A stretch of 64,000 bases of DNA from an uncultured Burkholderiales bacterium (GCA_937949525.1 CALEDT010000029.1:1-64000), one strand, 5' to 3'; positions 36,149 through 50,765 are shown, counted from the stretch's first letter. Translations and numbers: made by a program. The notes: generated by a model from the sequence alone, not told the origin.

Positions 36149-37975
36149 TCACTCCACGGTGACGGACTTGGCGAGATTGCGCGGCTGGTCGACGTCGGTG
36201 CCCTTCAGCACGGCTACATGATAGGCCAGCAGTTGCAACGGTACACTGTAGACGATGGGTGCGGTGGTCGGGCGGATGTCGGCCAGCGTCAGGTTCTGAT
36301 AGTGGTCCAGTTCGATCCTGACGTTGTGGTCGGAGAACAGGAACAACTCGCCGCCGCGTGCGCGCACTTCCTGCAGGTTGGACAAAACCTTGTCGAGCAG
36401 CGGATCGTCCGGCAGCGCGCAGATCACCGGCATGTCCGCATCCACCAGCGCCAGCGGGCCGTGCTTGAGCTCGCCAGCGGGATAGGCTTCGGCATGGATG
36501 TAGGAGATTTCCTTGAGCTTGAGCGCGCCTTCCAGTGCGATGGGGTAGAACGGCCCGCGCCCGAGGAACAGCGCGTGATGCTTGTCGGCGAACGCCTCGG
36601 CCATGGCGCGTATGGCGTCCGACAGTTCCAACACCACTTCCACCTGACGCGGCAGCGCATGCAGTTCATCGACCAGACGCCGCTCGTCCTCCGCCGACAG
36701 GCCGCGCTGCTTGGCCAGCGCCAGCACCACCAGACGCAGCGCGGTGAGCTGGGTGGTGAACGCCTTGGTGGAGGCCACACCGATCTCCGGACCGGCACGG
36801 GTCATCAGCGCAACATCGGATTCACGCGTCAACGACGATTCCGGCACGTTGCAGACGGTCAGGCTGCCAACATAGCCGGCCTTCTTGGCGAAGCGCAGCG
36901 CGGCCAGCGTGTCGGCGGTCTCGCCGGACTGGGAGATGGACAGGAACAACGTGTCCGGCGGCACCACCACCTTGCGGTAGCGGTATTCGCTCGCCACCTC
37001 GACACTGCAGGGGAAGCCGATTTCCTCCAGCCAGTAGCGCGCCACCAGGCCGGCGTGGTAGCTGGTGCCGCAGGCGACGATGTGCACGCCGCGCGCGCGC
37101 TCGAACAATTGCCGCGCTTCGTGGCCGAAGCTGTCCTGCAGCAGCCGCCCCTTGTAAATGCGCCCTTCCAGCGTCTCGGCGATGACCGCCGGCTGCTCGA
37201 AGATTTCCTTCAACATGTAATGGCGGTACGGCCCTTTGTCGGCGGTGGAAGCCGACAACTGCGACAGACGCTCGGCGCGCGACACCGGTCGGCCTTCCAC
37301 GTCGTATACCTGGACACCGTCGCGCCGGATCTCGGCGATGTCGCCCTCCTCCAGAAACACGAAGCGCTGCGTGACCGGCAGCAGCGCGAACACGTCGGAG
37401 GCGATGAAGTTCTCGCCCACGCCCAGGCCGATGACCAGCGGGCTGCCGGCCCGCGCTACCACCAGGCGATCCGGCTCACCCGGGCTGGCGACGGCCAGGC
37501 CGTAGGCGCCGACCAGTTGCCGGACAGCACGCTGCGTGGCGCGCAACAGGTCGGGCTCCTCGTCCAGCAGGTGCGCCAGCAGATGGGCGATGACCTCGGT
37601 ATCGGTCTCGGAGGTGAAGTGATAACCGCGCTGGCGCAGCGCCTCGCGCAGTTCAGCGTGGTTCTCGATGATGCCGTTGTGCACCACCGCCACCTTCTCA
37701 CCGCTCATGTGCGGATGCGCATTGCGCTCGGCCGGCATGCCGTGCGTGGCCCAGCGGGTGTGGGCGATGCCCAGGTCGCCGGTGATGGGATTGCTCTCCA
37801 GCAACTGGCGCAGCATGGCCACCTTGCCCAGCGCGCGGATGCGGCCGATGCCGCCGTCGGGCTGGCGCACTGCCAGGCCGGCGGAGTCGTAGCCGCGATA
37901 CTCCAGACGTTGCAGACCCTCGATCAGGATGGGGACGACGTTGCGTTGCGCGATGGCGCCGACGATACCGCACAT
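36149..37975 (-). CDS. glmS: Glutamine-fructose-6-phosphate aminotransferase (isomerizing)
   Basis: The enzyme makes glucosamine-6-phosphate from fructose-6-phosphate and glutamine, the entry step to UDP-GlcNAc. The 608-residue protein starts [13 protein letters not shown], leaving Cys2 as catalytic nucleophile after Met removal, with [13 protein letters not shown] next. Two SIS sugar-isomerase domains follow ([24 protein letters not shown] near 350) and the C-terminus LAKSVTVE is canonical. It lies downstream of glmU, supplying the same pathway. No glmS ribozyme was seen. Confidence 0.97.
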   Translation of the reverse strand: MCGIVGAIAQRNVVPILIEGLQRLEYRGYDSAGLAVRQPDGGIGRIRALGKVAMLRQLLESNPITGDLGIAHTRWATHGMPAERNAHPHMSGEKVAVVHNGIIENHAELREALRQRGYHFTSETDTEVIAHLLAHLLDEEPDLLRATQRAVRQLVGAYGLAVASPGEPDRLVVARAGSPLVIGLGVGENFIASDVFALLPVTQRFVFLEEGDIAEIRRDGVQVYDVEGRPVSRAERLSQLSASTADKGPYRHYMLKEIFEQPAVIAETLEGRIYKGRLLQDSFGHEARQLFERARGVHIVACGTSYHAGLVARYWLEEIGFPCSVEVASEYRYRKVVVPPDTLFLSISQSGETADTLAALRFAKKAGYVGSLTVCNVPESSLTRESDVALMTRAGPEIGVASTKAFTTQLTALRLVVLALAKQRGLSAEDERRLVDELHALPRQVEVVLELSDAIRAMAEAFADKHHALFLGRGPFYPIALEGALKLKEISYIHAEAYPAGELKHGPLALVDADMPVICALPDDPLLDKVLSNLQEVRARGGELFLFSDHNVRIELDHYQNLTLADIRPTTAPIVYSVPLQLLAYHVAVLKGTDVDQPRNLAKSVTVE

Positions 37976-38034
37976 GGCTCAGACTCCGGATGCTGTGACG
38001 AAAACGGTTGGCTGGGTCGGTTGCGCCGCAGGCA

Positions 38035-39417
38035 TCAGGGTTTGTCCCGGGCGGCCTTGATCGGCCGCTGCCAGCCGGGCACCGTGACCTGGCGTGCGCG
38101 CGCCAAGGTCAGCTCGCCGGCCGGCGCGTCGCGCGTCAGCGTGGTGCCGGCGCCCAGCGTGGCGCCGCGGCCGACGGTGACCGGCGCGACCAGTTGCGTA
38201 TCCGAACCGATGAAGGCCTCGTCCTCGATCACCGTGCGATGCTTGTTGGCACCGTCATAGTTACAGGTGATGGTGCCCGCGCCGATGTTGACCTTGCGCC
38301 CGACGCTGGCATCGCCCACGTAGGACAGGTGGTTGATCTTGGAATTGAAGCCGACCTGGCTGTTCTTCAGCTCGACGAAGTTGCCGATGTGGACTTCCTC
38401 GTCCAGTACGCTACCCGGTCGGATGCGCGCATAAGGGCCGATCACCGCGTTGGCGCCGATGCGTGCGCCTTCGATATGGCAGAACGGCTTGATCTCGACC
38501 CCGGCCGCCACGTCCACGTCCTTGAGCACGCAGTGAGCGCCGACGCGCGCGCCGTCTCCCAGCGTGACCCGGCCCTCGAATACCGCGTTGACGTCGATCA
38601 GCACGTCCCGGCCGCAGCGCAATTCGCCGCGCACGTCGATGCGCGCCGGGTCGATCAGCGTGACGCCTTCGGCCATCAGCGCGTGCGCGATCTCGCGCTG
38701 ATGCACACGCTCCAGTTCGGCGAGCTGCTGCCGGCTGTTGATGCCCAGCACCTCCCACTCGGCGCCGGGATGGCATGGGATGACCTGCACCCCATCCTGT
38801 ACGGCCATGGCGATGATGTCGGTCAGGTAATACTCGCCCTGGGCGTTGTCGTTGCGCAGCCGCGCCAGCCAATGCGCGAGGCGCGCGACGGGCAGGCACA
38901 GGATGCCGGTGTTGACCTCGTCGATGGCCAGTTCTTCGGCACTGGCATCCTTGTGCTCGACGATGCGCTGCACCCGCCCACCGGCGTCGCGCACGATGCG
39001 GCCGTAACCGGCCGGGTTGGCCAGACGCGCGGTGAGCAGGGCGACCGCACCCTGGCCCGCGATCAGCGCCATCTCGCGCAGCGTCTCGACGCGGGTCAGC
39101 GGCACATCGCCGTACAGGATCAGGCACAAAGCGGCGTCGTCCAGGTGGGGCAGCGCCTGTTGCACCGCGTGGCCGGTGCCCAGTTGCGGCTCCTGCCGTG
39201 CCCAGGCCAGGTCGGCGCGGCCGATGGTGCGCGGCAGCGCATCGCCGCCGTGGCCATAGACCACGCAGATACGGGCCGGGGCGAGGGCGTCGGCGGCGGC
39301 GAGCACGTGCGCCAGCAGCGGACGGCCGGCCAGCGGGTGCAGCACTTTGGGCAGATCGGATTTCATGCGCGTGCCCTTGCCGGCGGCGAGGATCACGACG
39401 TTGAGCGGGTCGGTCAT
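38035..39417 (-). CDS. glmU: Bifunctional UDP-GlcNAc pyrophosphorylase / glucosamine-1-phosphate acetyltransferase
   Basis: The 460-residue protein has an N-terminal uridylyltransferase domain with [29 protein letters not shown]. The C-terminal left-handed beta-helix is built of hexapeptides ([32 protein letters not shown]... [14 protein letters not shown]). It carries out the last two steps to UDP-GlcNAc. The ATG at 39417 ([13 protein letters not shown]) is preferred. It lies between the ATP synthase operon and glmS, as in E. coli. Confidence 0.97.
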   Translation of the reverse strand: MTDPLNVVILAAGKGTRMKSDLPKVLHPLAGRPLLAHVLAAADALAPARICVVYGHGGDALPRTIGRADLAWARQEPQLGTGHAVQQALPHLDDAALCLILYGDVPLTRVETLREMALIAGQGAVALLTARLANPAGYGRIVRDAGGRVQRIVEHKDASAEELAIDEVNTGILCLPVARLAHWLARLRNDNAQGEYYLTDIIAMAVQDGVQVIPCHPGAEWEVLGINSRQQLAELERVHQREIAHALMAEGVTLIDPARIDVRGELRCGRDVLIDVNAVFEGRVTLGDGARVGAHCVLKDVDVAAGVEIKPFCHIEGARIGANAVIGPYARIRPGSVLDEEVHIGNFVELKNSQVGFNSKINHLSYVGDASVGRKVNIGAGTITCNYDGANKHRTVIEDEAFIGSDTQLVAPVTVGRGATLGAGTTLTRDAPAGELTLARARQVTVPGWQRPIKAARDKP

Positions 39418-39503
39418 GGGGAATCTGGCGGGCGAAACCGCGCGCAGTATAAACCGACGGCATGGGGTTGGGCGTGGCATGCGCCCTGCCGCGGACCAGC
39501 AAC

Positions 39504-39531
39504 GAAGAGGGCGGCCGCGGCCGCCCTCTTC
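39504..39531 (-). terminator. Perfect 28-base palindrome after atpC, probable operon terminator
   Basis: GAAGAGGGCGGCCG is followed directly by its exact reverse complement. It lies 20 bases after the atpC stop. There is no T-tract, so termination might be Rho-assisted or weak; the hairpin may instead protect the mRNA 3' end. Confidence 0.6.
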
Positions 39532-39550
39532 GCCGGTCGCGCCAAAACGC

Positions 39551-39976
39551 TCAGTGTTTGATCTTGCGCAGCTTCTGGATGGCCTGCAACTGGGCCACGG
39601 CTTCGGCCAGTTCCGCCTGGGCTCGCGCGTAGTCCATGGCCGACGAACGGTTCTTCATGCTTTCCTCGGCCTGGCGTTTGGCCTCCAGCACACGGGCCTC
39701 GTCCAGATCGGCACCGCGGATGGCGGTGTCCGACAGGATGGTGACCACACCCGGCTGCACTTCCAGGATGCCGCCGGAGACGTAGATCAAATCCTCGTCA
39801 TCGCGCTCCGGCACCTTGATGCGCACGGAACCGGGCTTGATGCGCGTGAGCAGTGGCGTATGGCGCGGATAGATGCCGACCTCGCCCATCTCCGCGGGCA
39901 CCACGACGAATTCCGCCAGCCCGGAGTAGATGGACGCTTCCGCGCTGACGATGTCGATGTGCAGAGTCATTGCCAT
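39551..39976 (-). CDS. atpC: ATP synthase F1 subunit epsilon
   Basis: The 141-residue protein has an N-terminal beta sandwich ([45 protein letters not shown]) and a C-terminal helical hairpin ([39 protein letters not shown]). It is the rotor subunit that couples F1 to the c-ring and can inhibit hydrolysis. A few codons could be trimmed at the start ([10 protein letters not shown] or MTLHIDIV). Last gene of the operon. Confidence 0.96.
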   Translation of the reverse strand: MAMTLHIDIVSAEASIYSGLAEFVVVPAEMGEVGIYPRHTPLLTRIKPGSVRIKVPERDDEDLIYVSGGILEVQPGVVTILSDTAIRGADLDEARVLEAKRQAEESMKNRSSAMDYARAQAELAEAVAQLQAIQKLRKIKH

Positions 39977-40018
39977 GGTGAATTCCTCGTTGCCGCGCGC
40001 GCGGGGCGCAGGTCCGGC

Positions 40019-41407
<1,389 letters not shown>

Positions 41408-41426
41408 CTAGCTGATTTCGTAACGG

Positions 41427-42293
41427 TTAGACGGCCGCGGCGCCGGCGACGATTTCCGACAATTCCTGGGTGATGGCGGCCTGGCGGGTCTTGTTGTAGA
41501 CCAGCTTGAGCTCCTCGATCACGCTCTTGGCGTTGTCCGATGCGGCCTTCATGGCCACCATGCGCGCCGACTGTTCGCAGGCAATGTTCTCCGACACCGC
41601 CTGATAGATCAGCGCTTCGATGTAGCGCACCATCAGGCCGTCGACCACGCTGCGGGCTTCCGGCTCATAGATGTAATCCCAGTGGTAGGGCGCCTTTTCC
41701 AGCGCCTCCTCGGCATTGAGCGGCAACAACTGGCGCAGCGTCGGCTCCTGCTTCATGGTGGAGATGAAGCGGCTGTAGATCAGGTAAAGCGCGTCGATGC
41801 GGCCTTCCTTGTAGGCGTCCAGCATGACCTGCACCGGCCCGATCAGGCGCTCCATGTGCGGCGTATCGCCGATGCCGGTGAGTTGCGCGCGAATGTCGGC
41901 GCCCAGGCGCTGCATGAAGCCCAGCCCCTTGTTGCCGATGACACCGACGTCGACCCCGATCCTGGCTTCGTCCCAGCGCTTCAGTTGCGCCAATGCCAAG
42001 CGCAGGGCGTTGGTATTCAGGCCGCCGCACAGCCCCTTGTCGGTGGTCACGACGATGAGGCCGACACGTTTCACGGTTTCACGTGAAACGACGAACGGAT
42101 GGCGATACTCGGGATGTGCCTGGCTGAAGTGGGCGGCGACGCGCGCGATCTTCTCGGCATAGGGACGCGCATGACGCATGCGCTCCTGCGCCTTGCGCAT
42201 CTTGGCGGCGGCGACCATCTCCATCGCGCGCGTGATCTTGCGCGTGTTCTCCACGCTCTTGATCTTGCTGCGTATCTCTTTTCCGGCGGCCAT
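41427..42293 (-). CDS. atpG: ATP synthase F1 subunit gamma, containing a parS-like site
   Basis: The 288-residue central stalk protein begins [36 protein letters not shown] and ends [20 protein letters not shown], both canonical. Codons near residue 70 ([15 protein letters not shown]) include the palindrome GTTTCACGTGAAAC, so a ParB-type site is encoded as V-S-R-E-T just before the conserved KRVG strand. The ATG at 42293 is the start; the longer track ORF runs into the atpA gap. Confidence 0.97.
   Translation of the reverse strand: MAAGKEIRSKIKSVENTRKITRAMEMVAAAKMRKAQERMRHARPYAEKIARVAAHFSQAHPEYRHPFVVSRETVKRVGLIVVTTDKGLCGGLNTNALRLALAQLKRWDEARIGVDVGVIGNKGLGFMQRLGADIRAQLTGIGDTPHMERLIGPVQVMLDAYKEGRIDALYLIYSRFISTMKQEPTLRQLLPLNAEEALEKAPYHWDYIYEPEARSVVDGLMVRYIEALIYQAVSENIACEQSARMVAMKAASDNAKSVIEELKLVYNKTRQAAITQELSEIVAGAAAV
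42075..42090. promoter_or_regulatory. parS-like centromere site inside atpG
   Basis: GTTTCACGTGAAAC (42076-42089) matches the 14-base core of chromosomal parS (TGTTTCACGTGAAACA) exactly; only the outermost bases differ (G and G). The parB gene is 4.5 kb away. Confidence 0.88.
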
Positions 42294-42324
42294 GGCGGGC
42301 TTCCTGGTACGGTTCGGCGCGCGC

Positions 42325-43866
<1,542 letters not shown>

Positions 43867-43885
43867 AGCTACTCCAAGTTTTCAT

Positions 43886-44419
43886 TCAAGCCTTGAGGGT
43901 GGCGCCCAGACTCTGCAGTCCGCCGCGCACCGACGCATCCATGACCTCGTCGCCGACGCGAATCAGCACGCCGCCGATCAGTTCCGCATCGACCGATTGG
44001 GTGACGTTGACCTTGCGTCCGAAGCGCTGCTGCAGACGCTCGCCCAGCGCGGCGAGCTGCGCGTCGCTGAGCGGATAGGCGGAAGTGATGTGTGCGTCCA
44101 GCACACCCTCACGCGCGGTCTTGATCGCCTCGAACTGGGCGACGATCTCGTCCAACAGCGCCAGGCGCTTGTTCTCCGCCAGCACCGCCAGCAGATTGCG
44201 CCCTTCCGCACCCAGTCGCGGACCACACACGGTGTCGATCAGATCGACGATGCGGGCGGTCGGCACCGCCGGATTGGCGGCGAGCGCCGCGATCTGCTCG
44301 TCGCCGGCCACGGCCGCGAGCAGCGCCAAGCGATCCGACCACGCCTGCCAGGCATCGGTGGCCGCCGCCAGTTGCGCCACGGCCTCGGCATAGGGACGGG
44401 CCAACGTCGCGCGTTCCAT
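43886..44419 (-). CDS. atpH: ATP synthase F1 subunit delta
   Basis: The 177-residue protein (same length as E. coli) begins MERATLARPYAEAVAQLA. It ends with the family motif VTQSVDAELIGGVLIRVGDEVMDASVRGGLQSLGATLKA. It joins the top of F1 to the b-subunit stalk. It begins two bases after the atpF stop. Confidence 0.96.
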   Translation of the reverse strand: MERATLARPYAEAVAQLAAATDAWQAWSDRLALLAAVAGDEQIAALAANPAVPTARIVDLIDTVCGPRLGAEGRNLLAVLAENKRLALLDEIVAQFEAIKTAREGVLDAHITSAYPLSDAQLAALGERLQQRFGRKVNVTQSVDAELIGGVLIRVGDEVMDASVRGGLQSLGATLKA

Positions 44420-44421
44420 GA

Positions 44422-44892
44422 TCAGAGCTCGTTCCGGATGGTTTCGAGCAGTTGCGCGTGGGCGTCGGCGTCGATCTCGCGGCGCAACACCCGCTCCGCG
44501 CCGGCCACCACCAGACGCGCCACGTCGGCGCGCAACGCCTCGCGGGCACGGTGGGTTTCCTGCTCGATCTCCGCCTTGGCGGCATGGATCATGCGGTCGC
44601 CCTCTTCCTTGGCGGCGTTCTTGGCTTCATCGATCAACTGGGCGGCACGCTTTTCCGCCTGCGCGATGATCTCCGATGCCTTGGTCTTGGCGTCGTGCAG
44701 GGTCTCGCTGGCGCGCCGGGCGGCCAGCTCCAGCTCGTGCTTGCCGCGATCGGCCGCAGCCAGACCGTCGGCGATCTGCTTGCGGCGGGACTCCAGCGCG
44801 CCGACGATATGCGGCCAGATGAACTTCATGCAGAACCACACGAAGATCCCGAAGGTGACCGACTGCCCGATCAGGGTCATATTGATGTTCAT
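44422..44892 (-). CDS. atpF: ATP synthase Fo subunit b
   Basis: The 156-residue protein (exactly the E. coli length) has one N-terminal membrane helix ([29 protein letters not shown]). A long charged coiled coil of the peripheral stalk follows ([43 protein letters not shown]). The ATG at 44892 is the start; the track ORF adds unrelated residues. Confidence 0.97.
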   Translation of the reverse strand: MNINMTLIGQSVTFGIFVWFCMKFIWPHIVGALESRRKQIADGLAAADRGKHELELAARRASETLHDAKTKASEIIAQAEKRAAQLIDEAKNAAKEEGDRMIHAAKAEIEQETHRAREALRADVARLVVAGAERVLRREIDADAHAQLLETIRNEL

Positions 44893-44926
44893 GACCGCTC
44901 CTATTGCGGGTTGAGGCGAAGAGGGA

Positions 44927-46063
<1,137 letters not shown>

Positions 46064-46417
46064 TCAGTTGTTGTTCAGGACAGCCGCCGCGATCACCCAT
46101 GCGATCTGCCCCACGATAAATCCACCCAGCAGCGGCAGGGCGTCCAGACGCAACCCGCCCAAGCCTGCCGCCAGCAATACCGCGACCACAAAAAACCGTT
46201 CCAGCGCGGAACGGTTGAATGCCTTTAAATGCCGCGCCCCGTCGCTAGGTACCGGCACCCGGCCACGGTACCAACGCCAGACCAGCAGGCCGGTGTTGGC
46301 CAGCGCCACGCAACCGCCGAAGCTCAAGGCCAGCGCGTGTGTGGCGCCGGATATCGCCCACATCGCCAGCGCCAGCGGAACGATGACAGCCGCCTGCAGC
46401 GTCAGGGCGAAAAACAT
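46064..46417 (-). CDS. atpI: ATP synthase subunit I
   Basis: The 117-residue protein has four hydrophobic segments (for example MFFALTLQAAVIVPLALAMWAISGATHALALSFGGCVALANTGLLVW) and is first in the ATP synthase operon. This is the usual place of AtpI, a poorly conserved helper in c-ring assembly. It ends 12 bases before atpB. The assignment rests on topology and position more than on motifs. Confidence 0.85.
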   Translation of the reverse strand: MFFALTLQAAVIVPLALAMWAISGATHALALSFGGCVALANTGLLVWRWYRGRVPVPSDGARHLKAFNRSALERFFVVAVLLAAGLGGLRLDALPLLGGFIVGQIAWVIAAAVLNNN

Positions 46418-46428
46418 TAGCGCAGAAT

Positions 46429-46456
46429 GATATAAGAATTAGAGCGTCTAATGCAA
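46429..46456 (-). promoter_or_regulatory. Candidate promoter of the ATP synthase operon with a palindrome in the spacer
   Basis: On the minus strand TTGCAT and TATATC are 16 bases apart, about 12-40 bases upstream of the atpI start. The spacer contains the perfect interrupted palindrome TTAGA-GCG-TCTAA (46439-46451), well placed to be an operator. If transcription starts about 7 bases after the -10 box, the leader is only a few bases, which is unusual. An additional upstream promoter is possible. Confidence 0.45.
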
Positions 46457-46523
46457 TCATCAAACGCTTTGATGAATTTGCGCTCGGCGCGTCCGACGGC
46501 CATGGCGTCCAGCGGGTTGCCGC

Positions 46524-47363
46524 TCAACGGATGCGCGCCAGCAGGCCGTCCAGCGCTTCCAGGCTGGCGAACTGCACGGTCAGACGGCCGGCGCCCTTGC
46601 GATTGGCCGAGATGCGCACGCTCGTGCCCAGGCGTTGCGCCAGCTCCTCCTCCAGCCGCGCGACGTCGCGATCCTTCGCCAACGGCGCATCGACGCGGGG
46701 CGGCTTGGCCAGACGCGCGGCGAGCCGTTCCGCTTCGCGCACCGACAGGCCGCGACGCGCGACTTCGCGCGCCGCATCGAGCTGGCGGGCATGGCCCAGC
46801 GGCAGCAGCGCGCGGGCATGGCCCATGTCCAGCTCGCCGTTCATCAGCATGGACTGTACCGGCTTGGACAGTTGCAGCAGGCGCAACAGGTTGGACACCG
46901 CCACGCGCGAGCGGCCGACCGCATCCGCGGCGCTCTGGTGCGTCATGTCGAATTCCTGGATCAGGCGCTGGATGCCCTGGGCTTCTTCCAGCGGATTGAG
47001 ATTCTCGCGCTGGATGTTCTCGATCAGCGCCATCTTCAGCGCCACGTCGTCGGCCACCGCGCGCACCAGCACCGGGACTTCGCTGAGACCGGCGATCTGG
47101 CTGGCGCGCCAGCGCCGCTCTCCGGCGATGATCTCGTAGCGCCCGCCGGCGATGGCGCGCGCCAGGATGGGCTGCATCAGCCCCTGCGCGCGGATGGATT
47201 CCGCCAGCTCGGCGAGCGCGCCTTGGTCCATGCGCGTGCGCGGCTGATACTTGCCGGGCACCAGGCTCTCCACCGGCAAGGTCAGCAGACGCTCGCCGTC
47301 ACCGGTTTCCCCTTCCCCAAGCAGCGCGTCGAGGCCCCGCCCGAGTCCTTTCAACTTGGCCAT
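46524..47363 (-). CDS. parB: Chromosome partitioning protein ParB
   Basis: This 279-residue protein starts MAKLKGLGRGLDALLG, the ParA-contacting N-terminus. The CTP-binding/clamp motifs are VPGKYQPRT and AGERRWRASQIAGL, followed by a helix-turn-helix (MTHQSAADAVGRSRVAVSNLLRLLQL). The C-terminal dimerisation domain ends EALDGLLARIR. It loads at parS sites, spreads as a CTP-dependent clamp and organises the origin. It lies downstream of parA with a 37-base gap. Confidence 0.97.
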   Translation of the reverse strand: MAKLKGLGRGLDALLGEGETGDGERLLTLPVESLVPGKYQPRTRMDQGALAELAESIRAQGLMQPILARAIAGGRYEIIAGERRWRASQIAGLSEVPVLVRAVADDVALKMALIENIQRENLNPLEEAQGIQRLIQEFDMTHQSAADAVGRSRVAVSNLLRLLQLSKPVQSMLMNGELDMGHARALLPLGHARQLDAAREVARRGLSVREAERLAARLAKPPRVDAPLAKDRDVARLEEELAQRLGTSVRISANRKGAGRLTVQFASLEALDGLLARIR

Positions 47364-47400
47364 CTGGTTATTCCTTTTTCCTACTTTACGATCGCGCGGT

Positions 47401-48174
47401 TCAGCGGGCGCGCCGGCGGCCCATCAGCTCACGCGCCAGCGCGACATAGGCCTGCGCACCGCGCGAGGCGCGATCATAGTTCAGCGCCGGCAGGCCGTGA
47501 CTGGGCGCCTCGGCCAGGCGCACGTTGCGCGGCACCACGGTGGTGAACACCTTGGCGCCGAAATGACCTTTGAGCTGATCGGACACATGTTGCGCCAGCG
47601 TGTTGCGGTGATCGAACATCACGCGGGCGACCCCCTCGATGACCAGCGCCGGGTTCAGGCGGGCCTTGATCTTCTTGATGGTGTTGACCAGATCCGCCAG
47701 ACCCTCGATGGCGAAGTATTCGCACTGCATGGGGATCAGCACCGCATCGGCCGCCGTCAGCGCGTTGACGGTGAGCAGGTTGAGCGCGGGCGGACAGTCG
47801 ATCAGGATGAAATCGTAGCCGGGCGCCACCGTGTGCAGCGCGCTTTTCAGTCGATACTCGCGTTCACGACTGTCCACCAGCTCCACCTCGGCGCCAGCCA
47901 GATCGCGATTTGCCGGCAGGAGGTCGTAACCGGCCCCAGTGGATCGGGCGCACACGGTGGCGACATCGGCCTGGCCCAGCAGCAGGTGGTAGACGGTGTG
48001 GCGCAGGTGTTGTTTGTCCACGCCGCTACCGGTGGTGGCATTGCCTTGCGGGTCCATGTCCACCAGCAACACGCGCTGGTCCAGGCTGGCCAGGCTGGCG
48101 GCCAGATTCACCGCGGTGGTGGTCTTGCCGACACCGCCCTTCTGATTGGTGATGGCGAGGATGCGCGCGCTCAT
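47401..48174 (-). CDS. parA: Chromosome partitioning ATPase ParA (Soj)
   Basis: The 257-residue protein has the deviant Walker A motif NQKGGVGKTTTAVNL, A' VLLVDMDPQGNATTGSG and Walker B FILIDCPPALN. It binds nucleoid DNA as an ATP dimer and moves ParB-parS complexes. Its ATG overlaps the rsmG stop (ATGA), as in the conserved mnmG-rsmG-parA-parB order. Confidence 0.97.
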   Translation of the reverse strand: MSARILAITNQKGGVGKTTTAVNLAASLASLDQRVLLVDMDPQGNATTGSGVDKQHLRHTVYHLLLGQADVATVCARSTGAGYDLLPANRDLAGAEVELVDSREREYRLKSALHTVAPGYDFILIDCPPALNLLTVNALTAADAVLIPMQCEYFAIEGLADLVNTIKKIKARLNPALVIEGVARVMFDHRNTLAQHVSDQLKGHFGAKVFTTVVPRNVRLAEAPSHGLPALNYDRASRGAQAYVALARELMGRRRAR

Positions 48175-48803
48175 GCCGGCTCCATGATGATGATATGCCG
48201 CCGGGCATCCAACCCGGGCACGTGGACAGGCCGGACGTCGAGCACGCGGGCACCGCTCAGCGCGGCAAGCTCCGCATCCGGGCGCTGCCCCTTCAGCGCC
48301 AGCCAGCGCCCGCCCCCCGGCAGTAGGTGGCGGGTCAGGCGCACGAACTCGGCCAAATCGCTGAACGCGCGTGCGACGATCTGGGCATAACCGGTGTCGG
48401 GACGGTGATCCTCGACGCGCGCATGCACCACGGCGACCTGATGCAAGCCCAGCTCGATCACGGCCTGGCGCATGAAGCCGCAGCGCTTGTCGCTGCTGTC
48501 GAGCAAGGTCACGGCCAGTTCGGGCCGGGCGATCGCCAGCGCGATACCGGGCAGCCCCGCCCCGCTGCCGACATCCAGCAGCGGCCCGTCAAAGAGATCG
48601 GGCAGGATCGCCAGGCTGTCGAGCAGATGCAGCTTCAGCATGCGCTCCGGCGTATCGATGGCGGTGAGGTTGTACACGCGATTCCACTTCTGCAGCAACG
48701 CCAGATAGGCCAGCAACTGCTCGTGCTGACGCGGCGACAGCGCGATGCCCAGGCCATCCAGGCCGGACGCCAGGCGCCGGGTGAGTCGGTCGTCGGTGCT
48801 CAT
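48171..48803 (-). CDS. rsmG: 16S rRNA (guanine527-N7)-methyltransferase
   Basis: The 210-residue SAM-dependent methyltransferase has the GidB signature [46 protein letters not shown] (about residues 74-120) and the N-terminal stretch [17 protein letters not shown]. It methylates G527 of 16S rRNA. It overlaps both mnmG and parA by four bases, suggesting a coupled operon. Confidence 0.96.
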   Translation of the reverse strand: MSTDDRLTRRLASGLDGLGIALSPRQHEQLLAYLALLQKWNRVYNLTAIDTPERMLKLHLLDSLAILPDLFDGPLLDVGSGAGLPGIALAIARPELAVTLLDSSDKRCGFMRQAVIELGLHQVAVVHARVEDHRPDTGYAQIVARAFSDLAEFVRLTRHLLPGGGRWLALKGQRPDAELAALSGARVLDVRPVHVPGLDARRHIIIMEPA

Positions 48804-50689
48804 GCGGCATCACCGGCCAGCTCGCCGCGCTTCAGATGCACCATCAGCACCGCGATCGCGGCCGGCGTCACGCCGGAGATGCGCGCGGCCTGACCGAGCG
48901 TGGCCGGGCGCACCTGGTTCAGCTTCTGCCGCACCTCGATGGACAACCCGGTCAGTGCCATGTAGTCGAAGTCGGCCGGCAGCGGCGTTTCCTCGCGCGC
49001 GCGCTGGCGTTCGATTTCCTCCTGCTGGCGCGCCACGTAGCCGGCGTACTTGGCATCGATCTCGAGCTGCTCGCGCGCCTGCGCGTCATCCAATCCCGGC
49101 CCGGCGCCCGGCAACGACATCAGCGCGGCGTAGTCCACCTCCGGCCGGCGCAGCAGGTCGAACAGGCTGTACTCACGCTCGATCGCCTTGCCCAGCACCC
49201 GCTCGGCCTGTTCGCGCTCGAGCAGCGCCGGGTTCACCCAGGTGCAGCGCAGGCGCTCGCCCTCGCGTTCGATCGCGTCGCGCTTGGCCGCGTAACGCGC
49301 CCAGCGGGCATCGTCGACCAGGCCGAGACGGCGGCCGTGTTCGGTCAGGCGTCGGTCGGCATTGTCCTCGCGCAGGCTCAGTCGATACTCGGCACGGCTG
49401 GTGAACATGCGGTACGGCTCCTGCACGCCACGCGTGGTCAGGTCGTCCACCAGTACGCCCAGATAGGCTTCGTCGCGGCGCGGCCACCATGGCGCCTCGC
49501 CGCGCGCGCGCAACGCCGCGTTGGCCCCGGCCAGCAGGCCTTGGGCGGCCGCCTCCTCGTAACCGGTGGTACCGTTGATCTGGCCGGCGAAGAACAGCCC
49601 GGCGATGGCCTGGGTCTCCAGGCTGGGCTTGAGCGCGCGCGGATCGAAGTAGTCATACTCGATGGCGTAACCGGGACGCAGCAGGTGTGCCCGTTCCAGG
49701 CCGCGGATGGAGCGCACCAGTTGCAACTGCACGTCGAACGGCAGGCTGGTGGAGATGCCGTTGGGATAGAACTCGTGCGTGTCCAGCCCTTCCGGCTCGA
49801 GAAACACGTTATGGCCTTCCTTGTCGGCGAAACGGGTGATCTTGTCCTCGATGGACGGGCAGTAACGCGGTCCGACCCCCTCGATCACCCCGGTATACAG
49901 CGGCGAGCGATCCAGGCCGGCGCGGATGATGTCGTGCGTGCGCGCATTGGTCTGCGTCATCCAGCATGGCAACTGGCGTGGATGCATGGCGCGCGAGCCG
50001 ACAAAGGAGAACACCGGCGCGGGCTCGTCGCCGGGTTGTTCGCGCATTACGGAAAAATCGATGCTGCGGCCGTCGATGCGCGGCGGCGTGCCAGTCTTCA
50101 GCCGCCCCACCGGCAGGTTCAGCTCGCGCAGGCGCGCGGCCAAAGAGCGGGCCGGCGGATCGCCCATGCGTCCGGCGGCGAAATTCTCCAGCCCGACATG
50201 GATCAGTCCGGCGAGGAAGGTGCCGGTGGTCAGTACCACGGCGCGCGCGCGGATGTCGATGCCCAACTGCGTGCGCACGCCGACGACGCGTTCACCCTCG
50301 AGCAGCAGGTCGTCCACCGCCTGTTGCAGCAGGGTCAGATTGGCCTGGTTCTCCAGCCAGCCGCGGATCGCGCGTTTGTACAGTTGACGGTCGGCCTGCG
50401 CGCGCGTGGCGCGCACCGCCGGTCCCTTGGAGGAATTGAGGATGCGGAACTGGATGCCCGCCTGGTCGGTGGCCAGCGCCATGGCGCCGCCGAGCGCATC
50501 GACCTCCTTGACCAGATGGCCCTTGCCGATGCCACCGATGGATGGGTTGCAGGACATCGCGCCAAGGGTGTCGATGTTGTGCGTGAGCAGCAGCGTGCTC
50601 CGGCCCATGCGCGCGGCGGCCAGCGCCGCCTCCGTGCCGGCGTGGCCGCCACCGACCACGATGACATCGAATTCTTCCGGAAAAATCAT
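48800..50689 (-). CDS. mnmG: tRNA uridine-5-carboxymethylaminomethyl modification enzyme MnmG
   Basis: The 629-residue FAD protein (same length as E. coli) starts with the dinucleotide motif [22 protein letters not shown]. It includes [23 protein letters not shown] and the C-terminal RNA-binding part ending [14 protein letters not shown]. With MnmE it installs cmnm5U34 on tRNAs. mnmE lies at 55998, in the same origin region. A perfect parS site lies 60 bases upstream. Confidence 0.97.
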   Translation of the reverse strand: MIFPEEFDVIVVGGGHAGTEAALAAARMGRSTLLLTHNIDTLGAMSCNPSIGGIGKGHLVKEVDALGGAMALATDQAGIQFRILNSSKGPAVRATRAQADRQLYKRAIRGWLENQANLTLLQQAVDDLLLEGERVVGVRTQLGIDIRARAVVLTTGTFLAGLIHVGLENFAAGRMGDPPARSLAARLRELNLPVGRLKTGTPPRIDGRSIDFSVMREQPGDEPAPVFSFVGSRAMHPRQLPCWMTQTNARTHDIIRAGLDRSPLYTGVIEGVGPRYCPSIEDKITRFADKEGHNVFLEPEGLDTHEFYPNGISTSLPFDVQLQLVRSIRGLERAHLLRPGYAIEYDYFDPRALKPSLETQAIAGLFFAGQINGTTGYEEAAAQGLLAGANAALRARGEAPWWPRRDEAYLGVLVDDLTTRGVQEPYRMFTSRAEYRLSLREDNADRRLTEHGRRLGLVDDARWARYAAKRDAIEREGERLRCTWVNPALLEREQAERVLGKAIEREYSLFDLLRRPEVDYAALMSLPGAGPGLDDAQAREQLEIDAKYAGYVARQQEEIERQRAREETPLPADFDYMALTGLSIEVRQKLNQVRPATLGQAARISGVTPAAIAVLMVHLKRGELAGDAA

Positions 50690-50749
50690 CGACTTGCCAC
50701 GATCCTGCGGACTCCTTGGGAGGGCGCGATTCTACGCCAGGGCGACGGG

Positions 50750-50765
50750 TGTTTCACGTGAAACA
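50750..50765. promoter_or_regulatory. Perfect chromosomal parS site between ppc and mnmG
   Basis: TGTTTCACGTGAAACA is identical to the 16-base consensus parS. It lies in the intergenic gap upstream of the mnmG-rsmG-parA-parB operon, where ParB binding could also affect transcription. Confidence 0.95.

Noticed and set aside
37976-38034. glmS ribozyme considered upstream of glmS
   Set aside because: The gap between glmU and glmS is only 59 bases, too short for the ribozyme, which is mainly a feature of Gram-positive bacteria.
38008-39561. A 517-residue plus-strand frame opposite glmU
   Set aside because: Shadow of glmU with no motifs or ribosome binding site.
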